Assembly: GCF_008806385.1 (NCBI RefSeq)
Contig: NZ_VZZK01000010.1
Coordinates: forward strand, 124,001 to 188,000
Reading direction: 5' to 3'
DNA from: Methylobacterium soli
GTDB taxonomy: Bacteria; Pseudomonadota; Alphaproteobacteria; Rhizobiales; Beijerinckiaceae
DNA length: 64,000 nt
Numbering within the stretch: the stretch's first letter is position 1; every line of letters begins with the position of its first letter. The notes beneath the pieces were generated by a model. The model saw only the letters and a program-made list of their open reading frames with translations, was not told the origin of the DNA and did not search any database. Of this stretch, positions 35,628 to 46,358 are shown one piece after another. The position numbers and the translations under genes were made by a program.

Positions 35628-36083
35628 TCAACCGTCGATGCGGATGGCCGTGCCCTCGATCTCGCTCGGACGCAAGCCGCCGTGGCGCTCCAGGTGGCGG
35701 CGCAACAGGCGCACGTTGCGCCGGTTGGCCTTGAAGGCCGCGTCGAACAGGTCGCCCGCCAGCGGCACCGCGCCGACCATCCCGTCGAAGGCGACGTTGA
35801 GCGCCATGCGGGCGAGGAGCCAGCGCGGCACGCCGAGGCGGCGCGCCTCGTAGAGGATGTAGGACGACATCAGCATGCCGGCGAAATCGCCGACGATCGG
35901 CACGAGGCCGATCACCGCGTCGATGCCGACGCGGCGGTTGGTGCCGGGGATCAGGAAGGCCGAATCCAGGAGATGGGCCAGCTTCTCGAGGCGCGCGAGG
36001 CTCGCCTCGCGGCTCGTGTCGGCCACGCGGAAGGCCGTCGCGGGGTCCCGGGGGGCGGCGCGGAAGGACTCGTATGCGGTCAT
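35628..36083 (-). CDS. DUF4112 domain protein
   Basis: About 151 residues. The DUF4112 pattern is visible in LEKLAHLLDSAFLIPGTNRR, GIDAVIGLVPIVGDFAGMLM and FDGMVGAVPLAGDLFDAAFK, with two hydrophobic segments suggesting a small inner-membrane protein. Molecular role unknown. It directly precedes the yejE-like gene on the same strand, so they may share a transcript. No clear ribosome site precedes the ATG. Confidence 0.82.
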   Translation of the reverse strand: MTAYESFRAAPRDPATAFRVADTSREASLARLEKLAHLLDSAFLIPGTNRRVGIDAVIGLVPIVGDFAGMLMSSYILYEARRLGVPRWLLARMALNVAFDGMVGAVPLAGDLFDAAFKANRRNVRLLRRHLERHGGLRPSEIEGTAIRIDG

Positions 36084-36134
36084 GGGGAGGGATGTGGCCC
36101 CGCCGCGGCGCCGCGGCAAGACGCGCGCGATCAG

Positions 36135-36179
36135 GACCTGCCTGATCCAGACCTGCCCGATCCAGACCTGCCCGATCAG
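36135..36179. repeat. 15-base tandem repeat, three copies
   Basis: Units at 36135-36149, 36150-36164 and 36165-36179 (GACCTGCCCGATCCA type), with a fourth decayed copy, between the DUF4112 gene and the aminotransferase gene. Confidence 0.8.
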
Positions 36180-36254
36180 ACCCCGCGCGATCGAGGGACG
36201 CGCGATTCGGGCTTGCCCGATCGAGCCACGGCCTGCCGGGATGGCCCGGCCCCC

Positions 36255-37409
36255 TCACGCGGCCCTCCGGGCCAGGACGGACATCCGCTCCAAGGCCGTG
36301 TCGAGGGTCGCATCCGCCTTGGCAAAGCACAGGCGCACGAGGTTGCGCACCGGGCTCGCGGCATAGAAGGCGCTCACGGGGATCGCCGCGACGCCGTGGC
36401 GGCGGACCAGGGCCTCGCAGAACGCGACGTCGTCGCCCCAGCCGAGATCCGCGATGTCGATGTTGAGGAAGTAGGTGGCCTGCGAGGGCAGCACCGTCAC
36501 CCCGAGGGCGCCCAAGCCTGCCGCGAGCCGGTCGCGGGCGCGGGCGAAGTCCCGGCGCATCCCGGTGAAATAGGCGTCCTCCCTGGCCAACCCGTAGGCG
36601 ACGGCCTCCTGCAGGTTCGGGGGCGTCGTGAAGGTGAGGTACTGGTGCGCCTTGGCGAGCCCGCGCATCAGCCGCGCCTCCGCCATCACGAAGCCGACCT
36701 TCCAGCCCGTCAGGCTGAAGATCTTGCCGGCCGAGCCGATCTTCACCGTGCGCTCGCGCATGCCCGGCAGGGCGATCAGGGATTGGTGATGCCTTCCGTC
36801 GAAGACGACGTGCTCCCAGACCTCGTCGCAGACCGCGACCGCGTCGAAGCGCTGGCAGAACCCGGCCAGCAGCGCGAGATCCTCCGCACCGAACAGGGTG
36901 GCGCTGGGATTCAGGGGATTGTTGAGGAGGACCACCCGGGTCCGCGCCGAGAAGGCCTCCGCCAGGGCCTCCGCGTCGAGCCGGAAGGCGGGCGGGCGCA
37001 GGGTGACGATGCGCGGCACGCCGCCGGCCCGGCGCACCAGGGGCAGGTAGGCGTCGTAGAGGGGCTCGAACAGCACGACCTCGTCGCCGGGCTCGATCAG
37101 GGCGAGCAGCGCGCCGGCGAGCGCCTCGGTGGCGCCCGAGGTCACCATCACCTCGGTCTCGGGGTCGAGGATGAGGCCCTGATGATGGGCGTAATGCGCC
37201 GCGATGGCCCGGCGCAGGGCCGGCAGGCCCATCATCGGCGGGTATTGGTTGAAGCCGTCGCGCAGGGCCTCCGCCCCCCGGGCCCGGATGTCGGCGGGGC
37301 CCGGATCGTCGGGGAAGCCCTGGCCGAGATTGATCGCCCCGGTCTCGCGGGCGAGGCGCGACATCACCTCGAACACCGAGGTCGGAAGATCGGCGAAGAC
37401 CGGGTTCAT
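36255..37409 (-). CDS. Class I/II pyridoxal-phosphate aminotransferase
   Basis: 384 residues, cytoplasmic. INLGQGFPDDPGPADI at the N-terminus, VTSGATEALAGALLALIEPG, the NPLNPSA substrate-loop region and the PLP lysine in SAGKIFSLTGWKVGF mark the branch of methionine / kynurenine-type aminotransferases (YbdL-like). It transfers amino groups between an amino acid (methionine, aromatic or kynurenine) and a 2-oxo acid; the exact substrate is not determined. Only the repeat tract separates it from the DUF4112 gene. Confidence 0.9.
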   Translation of the reverse strand: MNPVFADLPTSVFEVMSRLARETGAINLGQGFPDDPGPADIRARGAEALRDGFNQYPPMMGLPALRRAIAAHYAHHQGLILDPETEVMVTSGATEALAGALLALIEPGDEVVLFEPLYDAYLPLVRRAGGVPRIVTLRPPAFRLDAEALAEAFSARTRVVLLNNPLNPSATLFGAEDLALLAGFCQRFDAVAVCDEVWEHVVFDGRHHQSLIALPGMRERTVKIGSAGKIFSLTGWKVGFVMAEARLMRGLAKAHQYLTFTTPPNLQEAVAYGLAREDAYFTGMRRDFARARDRLAAGLGALGVTVLPSQATYFLNIDIADLGWGDDVAFCEALVRRHGVAAIPVSAFYAASPVRNLVRLCFAKADATLDTALERMSVLARRAA

Positions 37410-37511
37410 GTCTGGAATTCTACTTCCGCATCAGGCGTTTGGAAAATGAGCGCCGGCGCCGTGCCGCGGATCGCCCCGCCTGCCAGTATCACGGCGCTCC
37501 CACGCGGCGAA

Positions 37512-37529
37512 GCGTGCGCTTGCGCACGC
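37512..37529. repeat. Perfect 8-base inverted repeat
   Basis: GCGTGCGC and GCGCACGC with a 2-base spacer, about 40 bases before the candidate small-RNA promoter. It could be a terminator-like stem or a protein site. Confidence 0.4.
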
Positions 37530-37554
37530 GGGCAGCCCCCCGCCCGGCGCCGAT

Positions 37555-37584
37555 CGAGTGACGAATGTTGACATTCATCACTCG
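37555..37584. promoter_or_regulatory. Long dyad overlapping a -35 box
   Basis: CGAGTGACGAATG (37555-37567) and CATTCATCACTCG (37572-37584) form a 13-base dyad with one mismatch around TTGA. The centre of the dyad is the TTGACA -35 hexamer of the promoter below, the layout of a repressor operator. Confidence 0.55.
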
Positions 37585-37595
37585 TGAGATAACTC
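37568..37595 (+). promoter_or_regulatory. Sigma-70-type promoter of a candidate small RNA
   Basis: TTGACA (37568-37573), a 16-base spacer and TAACTC (37590-37595). The -35 is perfect and the -10 moderate. It predicts a start near 37602. Confidence 0.5.
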
Positions 37596-37601
37596 TTGGG
37601 A

Positions 37602-37712
37602 ACACGGCTGGAACGGCCTTCGCCTGGACGGAACTCCGCCCCCTCGTTCAATCCAAGTGACAGTGCCGTTCCGGTCGTGGAGAGGGCCGCCAACCCCGTT
37701 GGCGGCCCTTTT
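37602..37712 (+). ncRNA. Candidate small RNA of about 110 nt
   Basis: It runs from the predicted start to the T-run of a perfect terminator. There is no credible reading frame inside. It lies between the aminotransferase gene (divergent) and a tiny ORF. No known RNA family was recognised; the case rests on promoter plus operator-like dyad plus terminator. Confidence 0.4.
37684..37712 (+). terminator. Rho-independent terminator
   Basis: GGGCCGCCAAC (37684-37694), loop CCC, exact complement (37698-37708), then TTTT. It is the strongest intrinsic terminator in the window, yet no protein gene precedes it on the plus strand. Confidence 0.85.
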
Positions 37713-37788
37713 CGCGTGCGCTCCACCGGAAATCCGCTAGAGGGGGGCGCGCGACCCTGAACTCACCGCGCGCAGCCTCTGCCTCCCC

Positions 37789-37923
37789 ATGCGAACCTGC
37801 CTCGCCCTCGCCCTCGCGTTCGGCGCCCTCGGGGTGGCCCTGCGCTTCGCCGTCCCGGTCGCGCCGGCGGACGCGTCGTTTCGCGAGGTCTTGCAGCTTT
37901 ATCGCTCCCTTGAGCGCCCCTGA
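37789..37923 (+). CDS. Tiny secreted/membrane peptide, hypothetical
   Basis: 44 residues, mostly a signal-like segment (RTCLALALAFGALGVALRFA) followed by 20 residues of mature sequence. No clear ribosome site. Weakly supported; the export-like leader is the only argument. Confidence 0.25.
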   Translation: MRTCLALALAFGALGVALRFAVPVAPADASFREVLQLYRSLERP

Positions 37924-38208
37924 GAGGCCCTCGCACCAGCAACACCCCGGAAACGTCGGTGCCGTACTGACGACGCATTGCGCGGGCATTGGCCGGACCC
38001 TGCGGAATCGCGCGCCGGGCTCCCTCACGAAGATGCCGCACGCGCGCTCGCACGGGGAACCTTGTACAGGACGAAATGCTCACGACGTCTGATCGGAAGG
38101 ATATTTCGACGGACAACCGGCCCCCGCTCCCGATGCGGGGTGGACAAGGCCGGGGCCGGGCTGCGGAGATGCGGGCGCTGATGCGGAGCGGACCGCAGCC
38201 AAGCCTCC

Positions 38209-38244
38209 GCAAGGCTTTGGGCAAGGCTTCGGGCAAGGCTTCGG
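38209..38244. repeat. 12-base tandem repeat, three copies
   Basis: GCAAGGCTTCGG-type units at 38209-38220, 38221-38232 and 38233-38244, 36 bases before the efflux adaptor gene. The rest of the gap from 37924 to 38208 holds nothing I can support. Confidence 0.8.
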
Positions 38245-38279
38245 GATCGTCCACCGGCAGGTGTTCAGGTTAAGCAGGT

Positions 38280-39707
38280 ATGAACGAGAGTTCACCCATC
38301 CGGACGGAGACGGCGCGCGAGATTCACGCGGCGCCCCCGCCTGCCCGCACGCGGCGGCGCAGCCGCCTCGGCCGCTGGCTGCTGGTGCTCCTCCTCCTCA
38401 TGGGCGCGGGCGCTGTCGGACATCGCTGGTACGACGGCTCGAAGACCCAGACGGCCGGCGAGCCCGGCGCCACCAAGGGCCGGGGCGCCGGGCGCGGCGG
38501 GCGGCAGGGCGGCGGCGGCGAGCCGGCCCAGGCCGTCGGCATCGCGAGCGTGACCGCGGGCGACATCCCGGTGGTGCTCCAGGGCCTCGGCACGGTGACG
38601 CCGCTCGCCACCGTGACGATCCGCTCGCAGATCAGCGGCTATCTCACCGAGATCGGCTACCGGGAGGGCCAGATGGTCAAGAAGGGCGACTTCCTCGCCC
38701 AGATCGACCCGCGGCCCTACGAGGCGCTGCTGGCGCAGTACCAGGGCCAGCTCGCCCGCGACCAGGCGCTGCTTCAGAACTCGAAGCTCGACCTCGCCCG
38801 CTTCCAGCGGCTGGTGCAGCAGGACTCGATCTCGAAGCAGAACGTCGACACACAAGGGGCCCTGGTGAAGCAGAACGAGGGCACGGTCGCGGCCGACCAG
38901 GCCCTCGTCGACCAGCAGAAGCTCAACGTCGCCTACACGCGCATCGTCTCGCCGGTCGACGGCCGCGTCGGCCTGCGGCAGGTGGATCTCGGCAACTACA
39001 TCACGGCCGCCTCGACCAGCATCGTGGTGGTGACGCAGCTTCACCCGATCTCGGTGCTGTTCACCCTCCCGGAGGACGACGTCTCGCGGGTGATGCGGCA
39101 GGTGCGGGCGGGCGCGAAGCTGGTGGTGCGCGCCTACGACCGGGGCGACGCCAACGAGATCGCCACCGGCGTGCTCGACACCGTCGACAACCAGATCGAC
39201 ACGACGACCGGCACCGTGAAGCTGCGCGCGATCTTCCAGAACGACGACGAGGCGCTGTTCCCGAACCAGTTCGTCAACGCCAAGCTCACGGTCGACACGG
39301 TGCGCAACGCCCCCGTCGTCCCGACGGCCGCGATCCTGCGCGGCACGCCGGGCACCTACGTCTACCTGATGGACGGGAACGACAAGGTCGTGGTGCGCCC
39401 GATCAAGGTCGGCGAGACCGACGGAACCCGCACCGCCGTCACCGAGGGCCTCAAGGTCGGCGACCGCGTCGTGACCGACGGCACCGACCGCCTGCGCGAC
39501 GGCGCCAGCGTGCGCATCACCGGCGGACCCGCGGCCTCCCCGGAGGCCCCGGCGGGCGACACGGCGTCCGGCGACAAGGCTTCGGGCGACAAGGCTTCCG
39601 GTGACAAGGCTTCCGGTGACAAGACGGCGGCTGACAGGGCCGCGGCCGGCGAGGCGCCGCCCCGGGAGCGCAGGCAGGGCCGCCGCGAGCGGCAGCAGGC
39701 CCCGTGA
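38280..39707 (+). CDS. mdtA: RND efflux periplasmic adaptor (MdtA type)
   Basis: 475 residues. A single N-terminal helix (GRWLLVLLLLMGAGAVGH) anchors it; then come the lipoyl-like half motifs (VTIRSQISGYLTEIGYREGQ and VNVAYTRIVSPVDGRVG in outline), a coiled-coil hairpin (residues 140-215) and beta-barrel domains. It bridges inner-membrane pumps to the outer-membrane channel. A 15-base DNA repeat adds GDKAS pentapeptides to the C-terminal tail (residues 426-450), which is Arg/Gln-rich and not needed in the family. First gene of a four-gene operon with two pumps and a NodT-type channel. Confidence 0.92.
   Translation: MNESSPIRTETAREIHAAPPPARTRRRSRLGRWLLVLLLLMGAGAVGHRWYDGSKTQTAGEPGATKGRGAGRGGRQGGGGEPAQAVGIASVTAGDIPVVLQGLGTVTPLATVTIRSQISGYLTEIGYREGQMVKKGDFLAQIDPRPYEALLAQYQGQLARDQALLQNSKLDLARFQRLVQQDSISKQNVDTQGALVKQNEGTVAADQALVDQQKLNVAYTRIVSPVDGRVGLRQVDLGNYITAASTSIVVVTQLHPISVLFTLPEDDVSRVMRQVRAGAKLVVRAYDRGDANEIATGVLDTVDNQIDTTTGTVKLRAIFQNDDEALFPNQFVNAKLTVDTVRNAPVVPTAAILRGTPGTYVYLMDGNDKVVVRPIKVGETDGTRTAVTEGLKVGDRVVTDGTDRLRDGASVRITGGPAASPEAPAGDTASGDKASGDKASGDKASGDKTAADRAAAGEAPPRERRQGRRERQQAP
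39555..39629 (+). repeat. 15-base tandem repeat, five copies, in frame
   Basis: Five units from 39555 to 39629 encode GDTAS, GDKAS (three times) and GDKTA in the adaptor tail. Confidence 0.9.
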
Positions 39708-39832
39708 GCACGCCCCGCCCGCTTCCGCTCCGACCCGGCCACCGCATGCGGAGCTGCGCGCCGGCCTTCGCAGCGCGTGCGGCGGCCGCTCGGGATGAGG
39801 GAGCCGGTCGGACGGGGCTTGCCGGCGGCCAA

Positions 39833-39880
39833 GTCTTGGCAGGGCTCTTGGCAGGGGTCTTGGTGGGTGTCTTGGCGAGG
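39833..39880. repeat. 12-base tandem repeat, four copies
   Basis: GTCTTGGCAGGG-type units fill 39833-39880, just before the start of the first pump gene (39889). The unit carries GAGG/AGGG, so the last copy (GCGAGG) may serve as the ribosome site. Confidence 0.8.
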
Positions 39881-39888
39881 CTCAGCCC

Positions 39889-42800
39889 ATGAACCCGTCG
39901 CGCCTCTTCATCCTGCGGCCGGTGGCCACGACGCTCCTGATGCTGGCGATCCTGATCGTCGGCATGGTGTCGTATCTCAACCTGCCGGTCTCGGCGCTGC
40001 CGGCCGTCGATTACCCGACGATCCAGGTCCAGACCTTCTACCCGGGCGCCAGCCCGGAGGTGATGACCTCGGCCGTCACCGCGCCGCTGGAGCGGCAATT
40101 CGGCCAGCTCGCCAACCTCAACCAGATGACCTCGCAGAGCTCGGCCGGGGCCTCCGTCATCACCCTGCAATTCAGCCTGGACCTGTCCCTCGACATCGCC
40201 GAGCAGCAGGTGCAGGCCGCGATCAACGCGGCCGGCAACCTCCTGCCCTCGGACCTCCCGGCGCCCCCGATCTACGCCAAGGTGAACCCGGCCGACGCGC
40301 CGATCCTGACGCTCGGGCTCACCTCGAAGACGCTCGCGCTGACGCAGGTGCGCGACCTCGCCGAGACGCGCCTCGCCCAGAAGATCTCCCAGGTGGCCGG
40401 CGTCGGCCTCGTCAGCATGGGCGGCGGCCAGCGGCCGGCCGTGCGGGTGCGCTTCAATTCGCGCGCGCTCGCGGCCTACGGCCTCAACATCGACGACCTG
40501 CGCACCACGATCACGAATCTCAACGTCAACACGCCCAAGGGCAATATCGACGGCCCCAAGCAATCCTACGCCATCAACGCCAACGACCAGATCCGCGACC
40601 CGCGCGCCTATAACGACGCGATCATCGCCTACAAGAACGGCGCCCCGGTGCGGCTCTCGGACGTCGCCGACGTGGTGGACGGGCCGGAGAACACCAAGCT
40701 CGGCGCCTGGATGGACGAGACGCCCGCCGTCATCCTGAACATCCAGCGCCAGCCCGGCGCCAACGTCATCGCCACCGTCGACAAGATCAAGGCGCTGCTG
40801 CCCCAGCTCCAGGCGACCCTGCCGGCGGCCATCACGGTGACGCCGCTCACCGACCGCACCACCACGATCCGGGCCTCCGTCGAGGACGTGCAGTTCGAGC
40901 TCGGCCTCGCCATCGCCCTCGTGGTGCTGGTGATCTTCCTGTTCCTCCGCAGCCTCTCGGCGACCCTGATCCCGAGCCTGTCGGTGCCGCTCTCCCTGAT
41001 CGGCGCGCTCGCCGTGATGGACCTCTACGGCTTCTCTCTCGACAACCTGTCGCTGATGGCGCTCACCATCGCGACGGGCTTCGTGGTCGACGACGCCATC
41101 GTGGTGATCGAGAACATCGCCCGCCACGTGGAGGAGGGCGACGCCCCGCTGGAGGCGGCGCTCAAGGGCTCGCGCGAGATCGGGTTCACCATCATCTCGC
41201 TGACCGTCTCGCTGATCGCGGTGCTGATCCCGCTCCTGTTCATGGGCGACGTGGTCGGGCGCCTGTTCCACGAATTCGCCATCACGCTCGCGGCCACGAT
41301 CGTGATCTCGGCGGTGGTCTCCCTCACCCTAGTGCCGATGCTGTGCGCGCGCCTCCTCAAGCACGTGCCGGCGGATCAGCTCCGCAGCCGCGAGGGCTTC
41401 CTGTCCCGCATGGGCCGCCGGGCCATGGACGGCACCATCGCGGCCTATGGCCGGGCGCTGCGGGTCGTGCTGAACTACCAGGGCCTGACGCTCCTCGTCG
41501 CCCTCGGCACCGTCGTGCTCACCGGCTACCTGTTCGTGGTGATCCCGAAGGGCTTCTTCCCCGTCCAGGACACGGGGGTGATCCAGGGCATCACCCAGGC
41601 CGACCAGACCGTGTCCTACGCGGCGATGGCGGAGCGCCAGCAGCGCCTCGCCGCGATCATCCTCAAGGATCCCGACGTCGCGAGCCTGTCCTCCTTCATC
41701 GGCGTCGACGGCCAGAACGTGACGCTGAATTCGGGCCGGTTCCTGATCAACCTGAAGCCCCGCGACGCGCGCACGGCCGCCGCGAGCGGCGTCATCGACC
41801 GCCTGAAGCAGGCCAGCGCCGGGGTCTCGGGCATCCGCCTCTACATGCAGCCGGTGCAGGACCTCACCATCGACACGGCGGTCTCGGCGACGCAGTACCA
41901 GGTCATCCTGGAGAACCCGAACCTCGAGGAATTCGAGACCTGGGTGCCCCGCTTCGTGAGCGCGCTCCAGCGCTCGCCCCTGCTCGCGGACGTGGCGAGC
42001 GACCTCCAGGGCAGCGGGCTCGCCGCCTACGTCACCATCGACCGCGCGACCGCCGGCCGTTACGGCATCACCCCGGCCACCGTCGACAACGCCCTCTACG
42101 ACGCCTTTGGCCAGCGCATCATCTCGACGATCTTCACCCAGTCGAACCAGTACCGGGTCATCCTCGAGGCCGATCCCGACCTGCACCGGACGCTGGAGAG
42201 CCTCAACACGATCTACCTGCCCTCCTCGACGGCGACCTCGGGCCAGGTCCCGCTCTCGGCCGTGGCGCGGGTCAGCGAAAGGCGGGCGCCGCTCCTGATC
42301 AGCCATCTCGGGCAGTTCCCGGCCACCACGGTCTCGTTCAACCTCGCGCCCGGCGCGGCCCTGGGCCAGGCGGTGGAGGCGATCGAGGCGGCGCGGCGCG
42401 AGATCGACCTGCCGTCGAGCTTCCGCATCGTGCCCCAGGGCTCGGTCTTCGCCTTCCAGGCGGCCCTGGGCAACGAGCTGTTCCTCGTGCTCGCCGCCAT
42501 CGTCACCGTCTACATCGTGCTCGGCGTCCTCTACGAGAGCTTCATCCACCCGATCACGATCCTCTCGACCCTGCCGTCGGCCGGCATCGGGGCGCTTCTC
42601 GGCCTGATGCTGTTCGGGCTCTCCCTCGACGTCATCGCGATCATCGGCATCGTGCTCCTCATCGGCATCGTGAAGAAGAACGCCATCATGATGATCGACT
42701 TCGCGCTCCAGGCGGAGCGCGAGGAGGGCATGAGCCCGCCCGACGCGATCTTCGAGGCCTGCCTCCTGCGCTTCCGCCCGATCATGATGACGACGCTGGC

Positions 42801-43014
42801 CGCGCTTTTCGCGGCGGTGCCCCTCATCGTCGGCACCGGCGTCGGCTCGGAGCTGCGCCAGCCGCTCGGCATCGCCATCGCGGGCGGCCTCATCGTCAGC
42901 CAGGTGCTGACGCTCTTCACCACGCCCGTGATCTACCTCGCCTTCGACCGCCTGGAGCGCCGCGTCACGGGCCGCCATCGGGGCGAGGCGGCGGCCGGCG
43001 AGGCGCTGCCGTGA
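39889..43014 (+). CDS. mdtB: RND multidrug efflux pump, MdtB type
   Basis: 1041 residues, the normal RND length, with twelve membrane helices and two large periplasmic loops. Proton-relay acidic pair in [19 protein letters not shown] (TM4, near residue 400), the TM10 region with Lys in [16 protein letters not shown], and the opening [20 protein letters not shown] of the MdtB/MuxB branch. It is driven by the proton gradient and normally pairs with an MdtC-type pump as a mixed trimer; that partner is the next gene, overlapping by GTGA. Confidence 0.94.
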   Translation: MNPSRLFILRPVATTLLMLAILIVGMVSYLNLPVSALPAVDYPTIQVQTFYPGASPEVMTSAVTAPLERQFGQLANLNQMTSQSSAGASVITLQFSLDLSLDIAEQQVQAAINAAGNLLPSDLPAPPIYAKVNPADAPILTLGLTSKTLALTQVRDLAETRLAQKISQVAGVGLVSMGGGQRPAVRVRFNSRALAAYGLNIDDLRTTITNLNVNTPKGNIDGPKQSYAINANDQIRDPRAYNDAIIAYKNGAPVRLSDVADVVDGPENTKLGAWMDETPAVILNIQRQPGANVIATVDKIKALLPQLQATLPAAITVTPLTDRTTTIRASVEDVQFELGLAIALVVLVIFLFLRSLSATLIPSLSVPLSLIGALAVMDLYGFSLDNLSLMALTIATGFVVDDAIVVIENIARHVEEGDAPLEAALKGSREIGFTIISLTVSLIAVLIPLLFMGDVVGRLFHEFAITLAATIVISAVVSLTLVPMLCARLLKHVPADQLRSREGFLSRMGRRAMDGTIAAYGRALRVVLNYQGLTLLVALGTVVLTGYLFVVIPKGFFPVQDTGVIQGITQADQTVSYAAMAERQQRLAAIILKDPDVASLSSFIGVDGQNVTLNSGRFLINLKPRDARTAAASGVIDRLKQASAGVSGIRLYMQPVQDLTIDTAVSATQYQVILENPNLEEFETWVPRFVSALQRSPLLADVASDLQGSGLAAYVTIDRATAGRYGITPATVDNALYDAFGQRIISTIFTQSNQYRVILEADPDLHRTLESLNTIYLPSSTATSGQVPLSAVARVSERRAPLLISHLGQFPATTVSFNLAPGAALGQAVEAIEAARREIDLPSSFRIVPQGSVFAFQAALGNELFLVLAAIVTVYIVLGVLYESFIHPITILSTLPSAGIGALLGLMLFGLSLDVIAIIGIVLLIGIVKKNAIMMIDFALQAEREEGMSPPDAIFEACLLRFRPIMMTTLAALFAAVPLIVGTGVGSELRQPLGIAIAGGLIVSQVLTLFTTPVIYLAFDRLERRVTGRHRGEAAAGEALP

Positions 43015-46000
43015 ACGTCTCGGAGCCGTTCATCCGGCGCCCGGTCGCCACCACGCTCCTGACCATCGGGGTGCTGCTGGCCGGCCTCTTCGCCTTCCTG
43101 AAGCTGCCGGTGGCGCCCCTGCCGCAGGTGGATTTCCCCGTCATCCTGGTCCAGGCGCAGATGGCGGGCGCGAGTCCCGACACCATGGCGACCACGGTGG
43201 CGGCGCCGCTCGAGCGCCGCCTCGGGGCCATCGCCGACGTCAACGAGATGACCTCGACGAGCTCCACCGGCACGGTGCGGATCGTCCTGCTGTTCGGGCT
43301 CAACCGCGACATCGACGGGGCGGCGCGCGACGTCCAGGCGGCGATCAACGCGGCGCGGGCCGACCTGCCGACGGCCTTGCGCCAGAACCCGACCTACCGG
43401 AAGTTCAACCCCGCCGACGCCCCGATCCTGATCCTCGGCCTCACCTCGGACACCCTGTCGCCGGGCCAGCTCTACGATTCCGCCGCCACCGTGGTGCAGC
43501 AGAAGATGTCGCAGCTGCCCGGCGTCGGAAACGTCGATATCGGCGGCTCCTCGCTGCCCGCCGTGCGGGTCGAGCTCGATCCGACGGCGCTCTTCCACTA
43601 CGGCATCGGCCTCGAGGGCATCCGGGCGGCGCTCGCCTCCGCCAACGCCAACTCGCCGAAGGGCGCCATCGAGACGGGCGAGCGCCACTACCAGCTCTAC
43701 GCCAACGACCAGGGCCGCACCGCCGCCGAGTACCGCGACATCGTGGTGGCCTACCGCAACGGGGCGGGCGTGCGCCTCACCGATGTCGGCCAGGTGATCG
43801 ATTCGGTGGAGGACAAGCGCAATCTCGGCCTGATCAACGGCAAGCCCGGCGTCATCCTGTTCATCTACAAGCAGCCGGGCTCGAACGTCGTCGAGACCAT
43901 CAAGGGCCTGAAGGAGGCCTTGCCGCAGGTCCAGGCGGCCCTTCCGGGCGACATCGACCTGACCATCACGGGCGACCGCAGCGCCACGATCCGCGCCTCG
44001 CTCGCCGAGACCGAGGAGACGCTGCTGATCGCGGTGGGCCTCGTGGTCTTCGTGGTGTTCGTGTTCCTGCGCTCCTGGCGCGCCACCCTGATCCCCGCGG
44101 TGGCGGTGCCGATCTCGATCGTCGGCACCTTCTCGGCGATGTACCTGCTCGACTATTCCCTCGACATCCTGTCGCTGATGGCGCTCATCATCGCGACGGG
44201 GTTCGTGGTCGACGACGCCATCGTGGTCCTGGAGAACATCCAGCGCTACATCGAGCAGGGCAAATCCCGGATCGAGGCCTCGCTCCGCGGCGCGCGCGAG
44301 GTCGGCTTCACGGTCATCTCCATGAGCCTGTCGCTCATCGCGGTGTTCCTGCCGATCCTGATGATGGGGGGCCTCGTCGGGCGCCTGTTCCAGGAATTCG
44401 CCGTCACGCTGTCGCTGGCGATCCTCATCTCGCTCGTGCTCTCGCTCACCACGACGCCGATGATGTGCGCGCGGCTCCTCAAGCCCGAGACGCACGATCC
44501 CTCCCGGCGCCCGAACCTGTTCATCCGCGGCCTGGAAGGGGCCTTTTCGGGCTCGCTGCGGGGCTACGAGCGCTCCCTGCGCTTCGGCCTGCGCCACAGC
44601 CGCCTCGTGATGCTGATCCTGCTCGCCACGATCGGCCTCAACGTCTACCTCTACGTCATCGTGCCGAAAGGCTTCTTCCCCGAGCAGGATACCGGGCAGA
44701 TGATGGGCGGCATCCAGGCCGACCAGCGCATCTCCTTCCAGGCGATGGAGCAGAAGCTGCGCCAGGCCACCGCCATCGTGCAGGCGGACCCGGCGGTGGA
44801 CAGCGTCGTGGGCTTCACGGGCGGGCGCGGCACCAACTCCGCCAATGTCTTCGTCGGGCTGAAGCCGCGCGGCGAGCGCCCGTCGATCACCGAGGTGATG
44901 AACCGCCTGCGCCCGAAGCTCGCCCAGGTGGCGGGGGCCCGGCTGTTCCTGTTCCCGCGCCAGGACCTGCGGATGGGCGGGCGCCAGAGCTTCGCCCAGT
45001 ACCAGTACACCCTGCAGGGGGACACCGCCGAGGAACTCTACGCGGCGGCCCCGCAGCTGGTGCAGGCGCTGCAGAAGAACCCGATCTTCGCCGACGTGAC
45101 CTCGGACCAGCAGGAGGGCGGGCTGGAGAGCCGCCTCGTCATCGACCGGGCCACCGCCTTCCGCTACGGCATCACCCCCGACAAGATCGACAACACCCTC
45201 TACGACGCCTTCGGCCAGCGCCAGGTCTCGACGATCTACAACCCGCTGAACCAGTACCACGTCGTGATGGAGATCGCGCCGCGCTACCTCCAGTCGCCCG
45301 AGACGCTCAAGATGGTCTACGTCTCGACCTCGGGCGGGAAGGCTCGGGGCTCGGCGACCACGAACGCGGTGGCCGGCACGGTGGCGGCGAACGGGGCGGC
45401 CAACACCAACGGCACCGGTTCGACCGCGGCCGCGCCCGACACCACGGCCACCGACCCCTCGACCACGGCCGCCGCCATCGCGAGCGATTCCGCCCGCAAC
45501 GCGGCCTCCAACGCCATCGCGGCGAGCAAGGGCGGCGCCTCCTCGAGCGCGCCGGTCTCGAGCGCGAAGGAGACCATGATCCCGCTCTCGGCCTTCGCCC
45601 GCCTCGAGACCGGCAACGCGCCCGTGCAGGTGAGCCACCAGGGCCTGTTCGTCGCCACCACGGTCTCGTTCAACCTGGCGCCGGGCAAGAGCCTCTCGGA
45701 CGCCACCGCGGCGATCGACGCCGCGATGGCGTCGCTGCGCCTGCCCGCCACCATCCACGGCGAGTTCGCGGGCGCGGCCAAGAACTACCAGGCCTCGGCC
45801 TCGCGCCAGCCGCTGCTGATCCTGGCCGCGATCCTGGCCGTCTACACGATCCTGGGCATCCTCTACGAGAGCTTCATCCACCCGATCACGATCCTCTCGA
45901 CCCTGCCGTCGGCCGGCATCGGGGCGCTGCTGGCGCTCTTGGTCTCGGGCACTGAATTCACCGTGATCGCCCTCATCGCGGTGTTCCTGCTCATCGGCAT

Positions 46001-46358
46001 CGTGAAGAAGAACGCGATCATGATGATCGACTTCGCCCTCGACGCCGAGCGCACCCACGGCGCCAACCCGCATGACGCGATCTTCGAGGCCTGCCTCTTG
46101 CGCTTCCGGCCGATCATGATGACAACGCTGGCCGCGCTGCTCGGCGCGGCGCCCCTGATCCTCGCCGGCGGCGAGGGCTCGGAACTGCGCCGTCCGCTCG
46201 GCATCGCGATCGCCGGCGGCCTGATCGTGAGCCAGATCCTGACCCTTTACACGACCCCCGTCGTCTACCTGTATCTCGACCGGCTCCGGCACTGGGCGAA
46301 GGCGCGCCGCGCCCGCCGCGCTGCGGGCGGCAGCGCCGCGCTTCCGGCCGCAGAATGA
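43011..46358 (+). CDS. mdtC: RND multidrug efflux pump, MdtC type, with low-complexity insertion
   Basis: 1115 residues from a GTG that overlaps the mdtB stop. Full RND architecture ([20 protein letters not shown] in TM4; [16 protein letters not shown] in TM10). It is about 90 residues longer than MdtC because of an Ala/Thr/Ser/Asn-rich insertion at about residues 775-855, within the second periplasmic loop just before [11 protein letters not shown]. Such a segment would project from the docking/porter region. The codon use stays GC-rich, so the insertion looks home-grown, not transferred. Overlaps the next gene by ATGA. Confidence 0.94.
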   Translation: MNVSEPFIRRPVATTLLTIGVLLAGLFAFLKLPVAPLPQVDFPVILVQAQMAGASPDTMATTVAAPLERRLGAIADVNEMTSTSSTGTVRIVLLFGLNRDIDGAARDVQAAINAARADLPTALRQNPTYRKFNPADAPILILGLTSDTLSPGQLYDSAATVVQQKMSQLPGVGNVDIGGSSLPAVRVELDPTALFHYGIGLEGIRAALASANANSPKGAIETGERHYQLYANDQGRTAAEYRDIVVAYRNGAGVRLTDVGQVIDSVEDKRNLGLINGKPGVILFIYKQPGSNVVETIKGLKEALPQVQAALPGDIDLTITGDRSATIRASLAETEETLLIAVGLVVFVVFVFLRSWRATLIPAVAVPISIVGTFSAMYLLDYSLDILSLMALIIATGFVVDDAIVVLENIQRYIEQGKSRIEASLRGAREVGFTVISMSLSLIAVFLPILMMGGLVGRLFQEFAVTLSLAILISLVLSLTTTPMMCARLLKPETHDPSRRPNLFIRGLEGAFSGSLRGYERSLRFGLRHSRLVMLILLATIGLNVYLYVIVPKGFFPEQDTGQMMGGIQADQRISFQAMEQKLRQATAIVQADPAVDSVVGFTGGRGTNSANVFVGLKPRGERPSITEVMNRLRPKLAQVAGARLFLFPRQDLRMGGRQSFAQYQYTLQGDTAEELYAAAPQLVQALQKNPIFADVTSDQQEGGLESRLVIDRATAFRYGITPDKIDNTLYDAFGQRQVSTIYNPLNQYHVVMEIAPRYLQSPETLKMVYVSTSGGKARGSATTNAVAGTVAANGAANTNGTGSTAAAPDTTATDPSTTAAAIASDSARNAASNAIAASKGGASSSAPVSSAKETMIPLSAFARLETGNAPVQVSHQGLFVATTVSFNLAPGKSLSDATAAIDAAMASLRLPATIHGEFAGAAKNYQASASRQPLLILAAILAVYTILGILYESFIHPITILSTLPSAGIGALLALLVSGTEFTVIALIAVFLLIGIVKKNAIMMIDFALDAERTHGANPHDAIFEACLLRFRPIMMTTLAALLGAAPLILAGGEGSELRRPLGIAIAGGLIVSQILTLYTTPVVYLYLDRLRHWAKARRARRAAGGSAALPAAE

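Noticed and set aside
36135..39880. CRISPR array from the tandem repeats.
   Set aside because: Units are directly abutting with no spacers, and no cas genes are present.
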